From positions 434,001-498,000 of the forward strand of contig NZ_JACHJI010000004.1 in NCBI RefSeq assembly GCF_014203535.1: 64,000 nucleotides of DNA, read 5' to 3'. The notes below the pieces were generated by a model. The model ran no database searches, had not been told where the DNA came from, and worked only from the letters and a program-made list of their open reading frames with translations. Positions 8,978 to 19,740 of the stretch are shown piece by piece (position 1 is the stretch's first letter; the number at the start of each line of letters is the position of its first letter). The position numbers and the translations under genes were made by a program. The stretch is from Streptomyces griseomycini. GTDB taxonomy: Bacteria > Actinomycetota > Actinomycetes > Streptomycetales > Streptomycetaceae.

Positions 8978-9028
8978 CGTGCTCCTAGAGCGGTCGGATG
9001 TACGGGGAAGGGGTCACGGGGAGGGGTG

Positions 9029-10036
9029 TCAGCGGGTTCCGTCGGCGGCGAACCCGGCGACCGAGGCGGCGTTGTCCTTCGTGACGAACGCCGGTCCGGT
9101 GAGCACGGGCGCGACCCCGCCGCCGCTGATGTTGCCGTTGGTCCGGTACAGCCACAGCGCGTCCACGGCGAGGTAGCCCTGCAGATAGGGCTGCTGGTCG
9201 ACGGCGAACTGGACGTTGCCGCCGCGCACGGCGTCCACCAGTTCCTCGCTGAGGTCGAAGGTGGCGACGCGGGCGCCGCTGTCCGCCTCCTCGACCGCGT
9301 CGACCGCGGTGAGCGCGTAGTCCGCCCCGTTGGTGACGACCTCGTCGATGGTCGGGTCCTGCCGCAGCCGGGCGGTGATGGCGCCGGAGACGGCGCGCAT
9401 GTCGGTGCCGTCCACGTAGAGGTTCTCGGTCGTCCCGCCGAACGCCTTCTTCACGCCGGCGCAGCGGGCCTCCAGGGCGACGTTGCCGCGCTCGTGGACG
9501 ACGCACAGGGCGTGCTCGGCCTTCAGGTCGTCCAGTTCGTCGCCGACGGCCCGGCCCGCGACGCCCTCGTCCTGCCCGAAGTACTCCAGCAGCCCCGACG
9601 ACCTCCAGGCGTCGATGCCGGAGTTGAGCCCGACCACGGGGATGTCCGCGGCCCGTGCCTCGTTGACCGGACCCTTCATGGCCTGTGGCTTGGCCAGCGT
9701 CAGCGCGAGGCCGTCGACGCCGTCCCGGATCGCGTCGCGCACCAGCGCGGCCTGCCCCGCCGGGTCCGGGTCGCTCACGTACGTCAGGTCGATGCCGTCC
9801 TTCGCGGCCGCCGCCTCGGCGCCCTTGCGCACCCGCTCCCAGAAGGCGTCGTCCTCGGTCCCGTGGGTGACCATCGTGACCTTCATCCGTCCGGCGCCGG
9901 CCGTGCCCGCGCCGTCCTCTCCCGAGGAGTCGCCGGCCGACGAGCAGCCGGTCACCAGCAGGCCGACGGCGACCGCCAGGGCCGCGAGGGGGAGCGGGCG
10001 CCTCGGGAAGCGGTGCGACGGGGGACGAGTCTTCAT
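9029..10036 (-). CDS. Sugar-type (ribose/LacI-like fold) substrate-binding lipoprotein, orphan
   Basis: Periplasmic-binding-protein-like domain of the ribose/galactose type, 335 residues. ATG at 10036; the signal peptide ends in the lipobox LLVTGC (C31). The mature protein shows VTMVTHGTEDDAFWERVRKGAE, VGLNSGIDAW and VVTNGADYALTAVDA. No permease or ATPase gene is next to it. It lies 51 nt upstream of cvnA on the same strand. I infer it could present a ligand to the CvnA sensor instead of feeding a transporter, but it might also serve an unlinked importer. Confidence 0.85.
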   Translation of the reverse strand: MKTRPPSHRFPRRPLPLAALAVAVGLLVTGCSSAGDSSGEDGAGTAGAGRMKVTMVTHGTEDDAFWERVRKGAEAAAAKDGIDLTYVSDPDPAGQAALVRDAIRDGVDGLALTLAKPQAMKGPVNEARAADIPVVGLNSGIDAWRSSGLLEYFGQDEGVAGRAVGDELDDLKAEHALCVVHERGNVALEARCAGVKKAFGGTTENLYVDGTDMRAVSGAITARLRQDPTIDEVVTNGADYALTAVDAVEEADSGARVATFDLSEELVDAVRGGNVQFAVDQQPYLQGYLAVDALWLYRTNGNISGGGVAPVLTGPAFVTKDNAASVAGFAADGTR

Positions 10037-10554
10037 GAGGGGAGCGGACCTCGCTGTACGGCAGAGCAAGAGCAGGGGAGAGCACGGGCGCAACCACGGG
10101 GGTGTGCGCCGACCGGGTGACTCTCGCTGGCCCGGAGCCAACCCTGTCGCACCACCGGTCGTCAAGTGAACGGCCACGTGAAGTGAGGTGTTGCTGCCGC
10201 ATCGTGATGAACCGTGAGGCGCGGTGAGGGCGGTGACGACGACCGCGGCACCCGCACCGCCCGGCGCGTTCGTCCCGCGGCGAGGCGGGCATAGCGGTCC
10301 GTTCCCGGTCAACCGCCTTCCACCGAGGGTGGTTTACCGGCCGGATCGAGGGTTTCCCCCGTATCCCGCGTCCCCCCGCGATGCCTATCGTTCGACCGCA
10401 GCTGACCCACAGGTAACCCCGGACGGGTCGCCGCAAGCGCCTGGCCGGCCGACGCGTCGTACTTCGATTCACCCCCGCCGCTTCGAGGACGAAGCGAATC
10501 GACCCCCACTCCCCACTCCGCGCTGCCCGGAGTCACGGCACGAAAGGCACACCC
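10037..10554. other. Divergent intergenic region, 518 bp
   Basis: No convincing gene. It separates the binding-protein/conservon unit (reverse) from the subtilase gene (forward) and must hold both promoters. The only structure I see is a small hairpin (CGCTTCG, loop AGGA, CGAAGCG) at 10479-10496, about 60 nt before the protease start, flanked by complementary TCGATTC/GAATCGA. This may be part of the protease 5' UTR. Confidence 0.5.
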
Positions 10555-12369
10555 TTGCGCACCTCCTCCCCGAACCCTCCCCGGAGCTCCTCCCCCGGAC
10601 GGAAGCTGATATCCGTCGCCGCTCTCTCCGTCGCCCTCCTGACGACCGCCTCCGCCCAGGTCGCCGTCGCCCAGGACGCCCCCTCCGACACGCCGGCCGT
10701 CCCCGCGGCCCGGGCCGAGGCCGCACCCGGCGTCCCGGCCGAGCGGCTCATCGTCGGCTACAGGCCCGGCGCCACCGAGGCCAGGTCGGACGAGGCCGCC
10801 GCCGCCGACGCCGCCGCCAAGGGCGAGGAGACCGGCGAGGACGTCGGCTTCCAGCGCCGCCTCGGCACCGGAGCCGCCCTCGTCGAGCTGGGGAAGGACG
10901 CCGGCACGGCGGACGTCGCCGACGTCGTCGCCGAGTACAGCGCCGACCCGCAGGTCGCCTACGTCGTGCCGGACCGCCTCAACAAGCCGCTGGCCACCCC
11001 GAACGACACCGAGTACCCCAAGCAGTGGGACCTGTTCGAGTCCACCGCCGGCATGCGCGTGCCGGGCGCCTGGGACCTCGCCACCGGCAGCGGTGTCACC
11101 GTCGCCGTCATCGACACCGGTTACGTCGCCCACTCCGACCTCGCCGCGAACATCGTCGGCGGCTACGACTTCATCTCCGACACCGCCGTCTCCGTCGACG
11201 GCAACGGCCGGGACGGCAACCCGGCCGACCCCGGCGACTGGTACGCCGCCGGCGAGTGCGGCCAGGCCGTCGGCAGCGGCTCCTCCTGGCACGGCACCCA
11301 CGTGGCCGGCACCATCGCCGCGGCCACCGGCAACGGCAAGGGCATCGCCGGCGTCGCGCACGGCGCGAGGATCTCCCCGGTGCGCGTGCTCGGCAAGTGC
11401 GGCGGCTACGACTCCGACATCATCGACGCCATCACCTGGGCGTCCGGCGGCACCGTCTCCGGCGTGCCCGCCAACGCCGACGTCGCCGAGGTCATCAACA
11501 TGAGCCTCGGCGGGGGCGGCGCCTGCTCCACCGCCACCCAGAGCGCCATCAACGGCGCCGTGAACCGCGGCACCACCGTCGTCGTCGCGGCGGGCAACGA
11601 GAACCAGAACGCCGCCAACTCCTCCCCGGCGAACTGCGACAACGTCATCACCGTCGCCGCCACCGACCGCTCGGGCAACCGCGCCTCCTACTCCAACTAC
11701 GGCTCCGCCGTGGACATCGCCGCACCCGGCGGCGAGACCGCGACGGCGGCCAACGGCATCCTGTCCACGCTGAACTCCGGCACCCGGACCCCGTCGACCG
11801 AGAACTACGCCTACTACCAGGGCACCAGCATGGCCACCCCGCACATCGCGGGCCTCGCCGCGCTGATGAAGTCGGCGGCCCCCGCCCTCACCCCGGCCCA
11901 GATCGAGTCGGCGATCAGGACCAACGCCCGTGCGCTGCCCGGCACCTGCTCCGGCGGCTGCGGCGCGGGCCTGGCGGACGCGGCGAAGACGGTCCAGGCG
12001 GTCAAGGGCGGCACGCCCACCGGCTCCACGTACTCCAGCACCACCGCCCTGTCCGTCCCGGACAACGGTCCGGCGGTCGAGTCGCCGATCACCGTCAGCG
12101 GCCGCAGCGGCAACGCGCCCTCGAACCTGCAGGTGGGCGTGGACATCACCCACACCTACCGCGGTGACCTGGTCGTCGACCTGGTGGCGCCGGACGGTTC
12201 GGTGTACCGCCTGAAGTCCGCCGGCGGCTCGGACTCGGCCGACAACGTCAACACCACCTACACGGTGAACGCCTCCGCCGAGACCGCCAACGGCACCTGG
12301 AAGCTGCGGGTCCAGGACACGGCGTCCTACGACACCGGTCGGCTCAACAGCTGGCGGCTGACCTTCTAG
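10555..12369 (+). CDS. Secreted subtilisin-family (S8) serine protease with C-terminal P domain
   Basis: Extracellular protease, 604 residues. TTG start at 10555 with GAAAGG 7 nt upstream. The signal peptide runs to about residue 38 (AQVAVA). An I9-like propeptide follows to about 145 (RLIVGYRPG...AYVVPD). The catalytic triad is D187 (VAVIDTGY), H246 (SWHGTHVAG) and S424 (YYQGTSMATPH), with oxyanion N347 (AAGNEN). A proprotein-convertase-like P domain covers about 515-604 (PVxSPITVSGRSG, THTYRGDLVVDLVAPDG, NGTWKLRVQDTA). A strong hairpin terminates the transcript. Probably involved in extracellular protein breakdown. Confidence 0.95.
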   Translation: MRTSSPNPPRSSSPGRKLISVAALSVALLTTASAQVAVAQDAPSDTPAVPAARAEAAPGVPAERLIVGYRPGATEARSDEAAAADAAAKGEETGEDVGFQRRLGTGAALVELGKDAGTADVADVVAEYSADPQVAYVVPDRLNKPLATPNDTEYPKQWDLFESTAGMRVPGAWDLATGSGVTVAVIDTGYVAHSDLAANIVGGYDFISDTAVSVDGNGRDGNPADPGDWYAAGECGQAVGSGSSWHGTHVAGTIAAATGNGKGIAGVAHGARISPVRVLGKCGGYDSDIIDAITWASGGTVSGVPANADVAEVINMSLGGGGACSTATQSAINGAVNRGTTVVVAAGNENQNAANSSPANCDNVITVAATDRSGNRASYSNYGSAVDIAAPGGETATAANGILSTLNSGTRTPSTENYAYYQGTSMATPHIAGLAALMKSAAPALTPAQIESAIRTNARALPGTCSGGCGAGLADAAKTVQAVKGGTPTGSTYSSTTALSVPDNGPAVESPITVSGRSGNAPSNLQVGVDITHTYRGDLVVDLVAPDGSVYRLKSAGGSDSADNVNTTYTVNASAETANGTWKLRVQDTASYDTGRLNSWRLTF

Positions 12370-12382
12370 CCGCCCACCAGCG

Positions 12383-12422
12383 GGCGGGCCGGCCGGTGCG
12401 GATGGGCACCGGCCGGCCCGCC
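12383..12422 (+). terminator. Strong hairpin terminator after the subtilase
   Basis: Perfect 17-bp stem: 12383-12399 pairs with 12406-12422, loop GGATGG. It starts 14 nt after the protease stop codon at 12369. Confidence 0.9.
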
Positions 12423-12460
12423 TCGTGTCGCGCGCGCCGCCGGCGTGGCACGTGCTGCCG

Positions 12461-12466
12461 TACGGT
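12461..12466 (+). promoter_or_regulatory. -10 element of a leaderless promoter
   Basis: TACGGT ends 7 nt before the ATG at 12474, the spacing expected if transcription starts at the A of the start codon. No good Shine-Dalgarno sequence is present. Confidence 0.5.
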
Positions 12467-12473
12467 GAGCCGC

Positions 12474-13652
12474 ATGCCCGACATCCCCGCCGCCCCCGTG
12501 ATCCTCGGCAACGAACCCGGCTCGTTCCCCCACAGCGTGCTGGCCGAACGGCACCCCGCGATCATCCGGCAGGTGCGCGAGGCCTTCCCGTACGAGCCCC
12601 GGCAGCGGCGCGCGCTCGACGCCCTGCTGGCCAACTGCACCGAGGGGGAGATCGAACCCCTCCCCGCCGACGCGCACGACCGGGAGCGGTGGGAGACCTG
12701 GGACATGGACGCCCACGCCGGACACTCCTGGTACGACGTGCCCTGGCTGTGGTCCGAGAGCTGGTTCTACCGCCGGCTGCTGGACGCGGTGGGCTACTTC
12801 GGCCCCGGCCCCTGGCAGGGCATCGACCCCTTCCTCCCGTCCAAACGCGCCGAACTCGACTCACCCGCCACCGACGGGGAACTCGCCGCGCTCGACGACC
12901 TCGCCGGCCGGCCGGCGGAGGAGCAGGCCCGCGCCCTGCTGCACGGCTCCCTGTGGGGCAACCGCGCCGACCTGGGCTTCCGGCTGTCCGCCGAGGGCGC
13001 CGAGGAGGCGGCCCCCGTGCCCGGCCTGGTGGCCGACGACAGCGAACGCCTGTGGTCCCTGCTCGGCACCGCCGGCACCGGCACACTGTGCCTGGTCGCC
13101 GACAACGCCGGCCGCGAACTCGTCCCGGACCTGCTGCTCGTCGCCCATCTGCTGGCCCAGGGCCGGATCGGCCGGGCGGTGCTGCACGTCAAGCCCCACC
13201 CGTACTACGTCTCCGACGCCACCCCCGCCGACGTCGTCGACGCGCTGCGCCGGCTCACCGCCGCCGGGGGCGCGGCGGCCGCGTACGGGCGCGGCCTGTG
13301 GACCGCCCTCTCCGAGGGCCGCCTCACCCTCCGCGCGCACCCGTTCTCCTGCTCCCCGCTGCCCTACGAACGGATGCCGGACGACCTTCGCGCCGACTTC
13401 GCCGCGGCCGCGGTCACCCTCGTCAAGGGCGACCTCAACTACCGCCGCCTCGTGGGCGACCGGTACTGGCCGCCGACCACACCGTTCGCGGACGTCACCG
13501 CCCACTTCCCCGGACCGGTCGCCGCCCTGCGCACCCTGAAGTCCGACGTGATCACCGGGCTGACCCCCGGGACCGAGGCCGCGCTCGTCGCCGCGGAGGG
13601 GCAGCGCTGGCGCACCGGCGGCACGCACGCCCTGGTCCAGGTCCGGGCGTAG
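12474..13652 (+). CDS. DUF89/ARMT1-family damage-control phosphatase-like protein
   Basis: 392-residue cytosolic protein of the DUF89 family, metal-dependent phosphatases thought to remove damaged or over-phosphorylated metabolites. It starts VILGNEPGSFPHSVLAERHPAII; the metal-site region is CLVADNAGRELVPDLLLVAHLL with the conserved D and N of DNAGRE. Further downstream are HVKPHPYYVSD and LVKGDLNYRRLVGD. ATG at 12474 lies just behind TACGGT, suggesting a leaderless mRNA. It is monocistronic between a terminator and the geosmin gene. The substrate is unknown. Confidence 0.85.
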   Translation: MPDIPAAPVILGNEPGSFPHSVLAERHPAIIRQVREAFPYEPRQRRALDALLANCTEGEIEPLPADAHDRERWETWDMDAHAGHSWYDVPWLWSESWFYRRLLDAVGYFGPGPWQGIDPFLPSKRAELDSPATDGELAALDDLAGRPAEEQARALLHGSLWGNRADLGFRLSAEGAEEAAPVPGLVADDSERLWSLLGTAGTGTLCLVADNAGRELVPDLLLVAHLLAQGRIGRAVLHVKPHPYYVSDATPADVVDALRRLTAAGGAAAAYGRGLWTALSEGRLTLRAHPFSCSPLPYERMPDDLRADFAAAAVTLVKGDLNYRRLVGDRYWPPTTPFADVTAHFPGPVAALRTLKSDVITGLTPGTEAALVAAEGQRWRTGGTHALVQVRA

Positions 13653-13731
13653 GAACGGCGATGTGCCACCGGTTCACGCGATGGTGTGATCATGTCCCGG
13701 CCGGAGGATGCCGCCATCGTCCCACGGGTAG

Positions 13732-15897
<2,166 letters not shown>

Positions 15898-15986
15898 CCC
15901 CCGGATCCGCCGGTCAGTCTCACTCGTTCGTGGCTCGTCGTCCCCCGGTGTTCCGGGTAGCACTCCTGCCGGAGGCGAGGCGAATC

Positions 15987-16586
15987 ATGGAACAGACAGC
16001 GTTGCGGCCCAAGCCGATGCCCGGCCGGGAACCGGGCGACGGCGGGAACGGTACGGGGAACGGGCCCGGGGCCGGCGGGCCGCGGCGGCATGACGTGCGG
16101 CGTCGCGGCCGGCGGCTGGTGTCCGCGGTGTCCAGGGCGTTCGTCGCGGTGCTCCTGGTGCTGTCCGGGGCCGGGCTCGGGGCGATGGGCACCGCGGTCG
16201 TCGGCGCGGGCGGGATCGCCGAGCTGAAGCGGCAGGCGGGGCTGCCGGCCGCCACCCCGTCCGTGGCGGCGCGCTCCGCTCCCTCCGCCCCCTCCGGTCC
16301 GGTGGCGCCGTCCGCGCCCGTCGTCGCCGGGCTGGGCGTGGAGGTGACGGACGGCGGGAAGCCGGGGGCGCTCGTCGTCGGCGTGCACGTGCCCGGCCCC
16401 GGGTTCTCGGCCGGCCTGGTGCGGGGCGACGTGCTCCTCGCGTTCGGCGGGACCCGTGTCGACTCGGCCGCCGACCTGGCGCGCGCCGTCGCCCGGGCCC
16501 GCCCGGGCGCGGAGGTGACCCTGTCGGTGCGGCACAGCGGCGGCGGTCACCAGCGGTTGACGGTCGTTCCCGCCATCGTCACGTGA
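15987..16586 (+). CDS. Membrane-anchored PDZ-domain protein
   Basis: 199 residues. ATG at 15987 follows GGAGG and GAGG at 15971-15980. A basic N-terminus is followed by a single transmembrane helix at about 48-72 (AFVAVLLVLSGAGLGAMG), a Pro/Ala/Ser linker (about 85-110), and a PDZ domain (about 112-195) with the recognisable VHVPGPGFSAGLVRGDVLLA and GAEVTLSVRHSGG. The protease domain usual in HtrA proteins is absent, so it can only be an adaptor. Its stop overlaps the end of the convergent phosphoesterase gene by 8 nt. Confidence 0.85.
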   Translation: MEQTALRPKPMPGREPGDGGNGTGNGPGAGGPRRHDVRRRGRRLVSAVSRAFVAVLLVLSGAGLGAMGTAVVGAGGIAELKRQAGLPAATPSVAARSAPSAPSGPVAPSAPVVAGLGVEVTDGGKPGALVVGVHVPGPGFSAGLVRGDVLLAFGGTRVDSAADLARAVARARPGAEVTLSVRHSGGGHQRLTVVPAIVT

Positions 16587-17334
16587 CCGTGCGGAAGTGG
16601 CTGGTCAGCCGCCCGTCGTCGTCCAGTACGTGGAAGGCGAGCCCGACCGGGGCGTCCCGGTCCGCGATCGGCTCGCCCTCCCAGGGCAGCCGCAGCGTCC
16701 AGGTCACCCCGGGCCCCACCACCAGGGGACGGCCCGCGAACGTCGTGGCGGCCGGGGTGTGGGCGTGACCGGTGATCAGCCCGGCGATCCGGGGCCGGCG
16801 CTCCAGCAGGGCGGCCAGCCGGCCGGGATCGCGCAGGGAGTAGGAGTCGGGCAGCGGGTGGTGCAGCGGGACCGGCGGGTGGTGGAAGGCGAGCAGGACC
16901 GGAAGGCCGTCGTCGAGGCCGTCGAGCGTCGACTCGATCCAGGCGTACGTCTCCTCGTCCAGCTCCCCGTCGTCGCGGCCCGGGACGCTGGAGTCGCACA
17001 TCAGCACGGCGCCCCCGTCCAGCACGTGCGCGCTGTTGACCGGTCCGTCGGCGGCCGGCCGGCCGAGGAGGGCCTTGCGGTACGGCGCGCGGCTGTCGTG
17101 GTTGCCCGGGCAGGTCAGCACGGGGAACGGGGCGCCGCCGTCGCGCAGCCCCAGCAGGCGGGCGGCCTCCTCGTACTCGGCCTCCGTGCCGTGGTCCGCG
17201 ATGTCGCCGGTGACCAGCAGCGCGTCCGGCCGGCGCGGCAGCCCCCACAGCCGGTCACGCACCCGCCGGGCACGCTCCGTCGCCCGTGCGGTTCCGTCCA
17301 GATGCAGATCACTGACGTGTGCGAGTACGAGCAC
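16579..17334 (-). CDS. Calcineurin-like metallophosphoesterase (CpdA-type)
   Basis: 251 residues; dinuclear-metal phosphodiesterase of the class III cyclic-nucleotide type. The motifs appear in order: SDLHLDG, VTGDIADHGTEAEY, CPGNHDSR, AFHHPP and GHAHT. GTG at 17334 is chosen because GAGGAGG lies 9 nt upstream and the protein then begins VLVLAHVSDLH. cAMP hydrolysis is the family guess; the substrate is not proven by sequence. Confidence 0.9.
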   Translation of the reverse strand: MLVLAHVSDLHLDGTARATERARRVRDRLWGLPRRPDALLVTGDIADHGTEAEYEEAARLLGLRDGGAPFPVLTCPGNHDSRAPYRKALLGRPAADGPVNSAHVLDGGAVLMCDSSVPGRDDGELDEETYAWIESTLDGLDDGLPVLLAFHHPPVPLHHPLPDSYSLRDPGRLAALLERRPRIAGLITGHAHTPAATTFAGRPLVVGPGVTWTLRLPWEGEPIADRDAPVGLAFHVLDDDGRLTSHFRTVT

Positions 17335-17372
17335 GGTCGTACGCCTCCTCGGCGGTGGGGGAGAGCCTTCGG

Positions 17373-17401
17373 CTAATGGATGCATGAGATCTAAGCATTA
17401 G
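17373..17401. promoter_or_regulatory. AT-rich inverted repeat in a divergent promoter region
   Basis: CTAATG at 17373-17378 and CATTAG at 17396-17401 flank an unusually AT-rich segment between the divergent phosphoesterase and peptidase genes. This could be an operator or promoter core for either gene. Only the short repeat and base composition support it. Confidence 0.35.
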
Positions 17402-17536
17402 TTCTGACGGGTGGGCAATGAGTTTCCGTCAGTCGGGGGCGGGATGCCGGGTGAACACCGCGAACCGGCTCGCGCCGCCCCCTCCCGCCGGGCAGGATGC
17501 TGCCCGTAACCCCTACGTCCGCCCAGGGAGGCCCGG

Positions 17537-18664
17537 ATGACCGGCACCGCGCCCGCGCCCTTCACCGCCGACGACTACCGGACCCGCATGGAGCGTGCGG
17601 CGCGGCAGGCCGCCGAGGCCGGACTCGCCGGGCTGCTCGTGGCCCCCGGCCCGGACCTGGTGTGGCTCACCGGGTACACGCCCACCGCGGTCACCGAGCG
17701 GCTCACCCTGCTGGTCCTGGCCGCGGGCCGGGACCCCGTGCTGGTCGTCCCCACCCTGGAGGCCCCGGACGCCGAGCGGGCCCCCGGCGCCTCGGCGCTG
17801 ACCCTGCGCGACTGGACCGACGGCAAGGACCCGTACGCCGCCACCGCCGCCCTGCTGGACGCGAACGGGCGGTTCGGCGTCAGCGACAACGCCTGGGCCA
17901 TGCACCTGCTGGGCCTGCAGAAGGCGCTGCCCGGCACCTCGTACTCCTCCCTCACCGAGGCCCTGCCGATGCTCCGCGCCGTCAAGGACGCGGCGGAGCT
18001 GGAACTCCTGGCCGCCGCCGGGGCCGCCGCCGACGCCGCGTTCGAGGAGATCCGGACCGTCCCCTTCGCCGGCCGGCGGGAGTCCGACGTCGCCGCCGAC
18101 CTCGCCGCGCTGCTGCGGCGGTTCGGGCACTCCCAGGTCGACTTCACGATCGTCGCCTCCGGGCCGAACGGCGCCAACCCGCACCACGAGGTCGGCGACC
18201 GCGTCATCGAACGCGGCGACATGGTCGTCCTCGACTTCGGCGGCCTGAGGGACGGCTACGGCTCCGACACCTCCCGCACCGTCCACGTCGGCGAACCCAC
18301 CGACGAGGAGCGCCGGGTGCACGACGTCGTGCGCGAGGCGCAGGAGGCGGGCTTTCGCGCGGTGCGGCCCGGCGTCGCCTGCCAGGAGGTCGACCGGGCC
18401 GCCCGCGCGGTCATCGCCGACGCCGGGTACGGGGAGTACTTCATCCACCGCACCGGTCACGGCATCGGCGTCACCACGCACGAGCCGCCGTACATGATCG
18501 AGGGGGAGGAGCAGCCCCTCGTGCCGGGCATGTGCTTCTCCGTCGAACCCGGCGTCTACCTGCCCGGCCGGTTCGGCGTGCGCATCGAGGACATCGTGAC
18601 CGTGACCGAGGACGGCGGCCGGCGCCTGAACGACACCGCGCGGGAGATGGTCATAGTGGACTGA
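17537..18664 (+). CDS. M24 family Xaa-Pro aminopeptidase/dipeptidase
   Basis: Metallopeptidase of 375 residues cleaving peptides next to proline. The N-terminal creatinase-like domain is at about 10-145; the pita-bread catalytic domain at about 150-375. The five metal ligands are visible: D233 (VVLDFGG), D244 (GSDTSRT), H308 (HRTGHGIG), E337 (SVEPGVY) and E351 (RIEDIV). ATG at 17537 follows GGAGG. No signal peptide, so cytosolic. The next gene starts 42 nt downstream and may be cotranscribed. Confidence 0.95.
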   Translation: MTGTAPAPFTADDYRTRMERAARQAAEAGLAGLLVAPGPDLVWLTGYTPTAVTERLTLLVLAAGRDPVLVVPTLEAPDAERAPGASALTLRDWTDGKDPYAATAALLDANGRFGVSDNAWAMHLLGLQKALPGTSYSSLTEALPMLRAVKDAAELELLAAAGAAADAAFEEIRTVPFAGRRESDVAADLAALLRRFGHSQVDFTIVASGPNGANPHHEVGDRVIERGDMVVLDFGGLRDGYGSDTSRTVHVGEPTDEERRVHDVVREAQEAGFRAVRPGVACQEVDRAARAVIADAGYGEYFIHRTGHGIGVTTHEPPYMIEGEEQPLVPGMCFSVEPGVYLPGRFGVRIEDIVTVTEDGGRRLNDTAREMVIVD

Positions 18665-18706
18665 ACGGCTCCCCTCGTCCCCTCCCCGAACGGCAACGGC
18701 GCGATC

Positions 18707-19684
18707 ATGACCCAGGCACCGACACCCACCGCGGACACCGTCCGCCGACTGGCCCGTTCCCTGCTGAAGGACGGCGGGGGCGCGAAAGGCGGCGGGGGCG
18801 GCACGGGCGGCGGCGCGGAGTCCGCCGTCGGCCCCGAGGTCCGGCCCGCCACCGGCGGCGTCGAACCCGCCACCTGGTGGGTCGGCAGCCGCCATGTGCT
18901 GCGCCTCGCCCCGAACCGCGAGGCGAGCGCGCGGCACCGCCGCGAACTGCGCCTGCGCGAGCTCGTCCGCCCGCACGTCCCGGTCGCGCTGCCGTCGAGC
19001 GTGGCGCACGGCGAGTGGGCGCCCGGCCTGCTCTGCACCCTCGACACCAGGGTGCCCGGCGGGACGGGCGAGGAGCACGCCGTGTCCGCCGTCGGCGAGG
19101 CCGACCTGGCCGGACTGCTCACGGGGCTGCGCGAGGTGCCGGTGCGGCAGGCGGAGACGCTCGGGGTGCCGAGGGAGTCCCCGCGTTCCCTGGCGGCCCT
19201 GCGCCGGGCCGCCGGGCAGGCCGCCGAACGGCTCGCCGAGGCCGACGAGTTCGACCCCGCCCCGCTGCACCAGCTCACCCCGCCCGCCGCGGCCCAGCTC
19301 GCCGCCCAGCCCGGCTCGGCGGTCCTCGTCCACCACGCCCTCACCGGCAAACACCTCGTGGTGAGCGCCGACGGCCGGGTGCGCGGCGTCCTCGGCTGGG
19401 GCGCCGCGGTGGTCGGCGACCCCGCCGAGGACATCGCGGGCCTCGCGCTCGCCGTGGGGGCCCCGGCCGCCGTCCGCGCCGCCACCCTCGCCGGCTACGG
19501 AGCCCGCCCCTGCCTGCGCGGCCTGTGGCTGGCCCGCTGCGACGCCGTCCTCGCCCTCGCCGAGCGGCTCGCCGGACGGGGCACCGACCCGCTGCCCCCG
19601 CTGCGCACCCGACTGCGACGCGCCTGGGAACCGATCCTGCTGGAGCGGGTGACGGACCTCGGCCACGGGGACGAGCCCCTCTAG
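18707..19684 (+). CDS. APH-like phosphotransferase homologue lacking catalytic acids (likely pseudokinase)
   Basis: 325 residues with the fold of aminoglycoside/homoserine kinase-like proteins. The nucleotide-binding part includes WWVGSRHVLRLAP. Where active members have HGDxxxxH/N, this protein has LVHHALTGKHLVV, so the catalytic Asp is A211. Where they have DW of the metal-binding motif, it has GVLGWGAAVVGDPAEDIAG, so that Asp is G230. The rest of the segment (GDPAED) is intact. A Gly-rich insert (KDGGGAKGGGGGTGGG) occurs near residue 30. Catalysis looks impossible by the usual mechanism. A reliable start is uncertain; ATG at 18707 was used. Confidence 0.8.
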   Translation: MTQAPTPTADTVRRLARSLLKDGGGAKGGGGGTGGGAESAVGPEVRPATGGVEPATWWVGSRHVLRLAPNREASARHRRELRLRELVRPHVPVALPSSVAHGEWAPGLLCTLDTRVPGGTGEEHAVSAVGEADLAGLLTGLREVPVRQAETLGVPRESPRSLAALRRAAGQAAERLAEADEFDPAPLHQLTPPAAAQLAAQPGSAVLVHHALTGKHLVVSADGRVRGVLGWGAAVVGDPAEDIAGLALAVGAPAAVRAATLAGYGARPCLRGLWLARCDAVLALAERLAGRGTDPLPPLRTRLRRAWEPILLERVTDLGHGDEPL

Positions 19685-19690
19685 GGCCTC

Positions 19691-19732
19691 TCGTTTGGAT
19701 CAGGCCGGGCTCGCGGGGCCTGATCCAAACGA
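19691..19732. terminator. Perfect 16-bp inverted repeat (terminator or dispersed palindromic repeat)
   Basis: TCGTTTGGATCAGGCC at 19691-19706 and its exact complement at 19717-19732 with a 10-nt loop, starting 7 nt after the stop of the kinase-like gene. I remember nearly the same palindrome at many sites in Streptomyces chromosomes, so it may be both a terminator and a REP-like repeat. Confidence 0.8.
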
Positions 19733-19740
19733 AAGACCCC

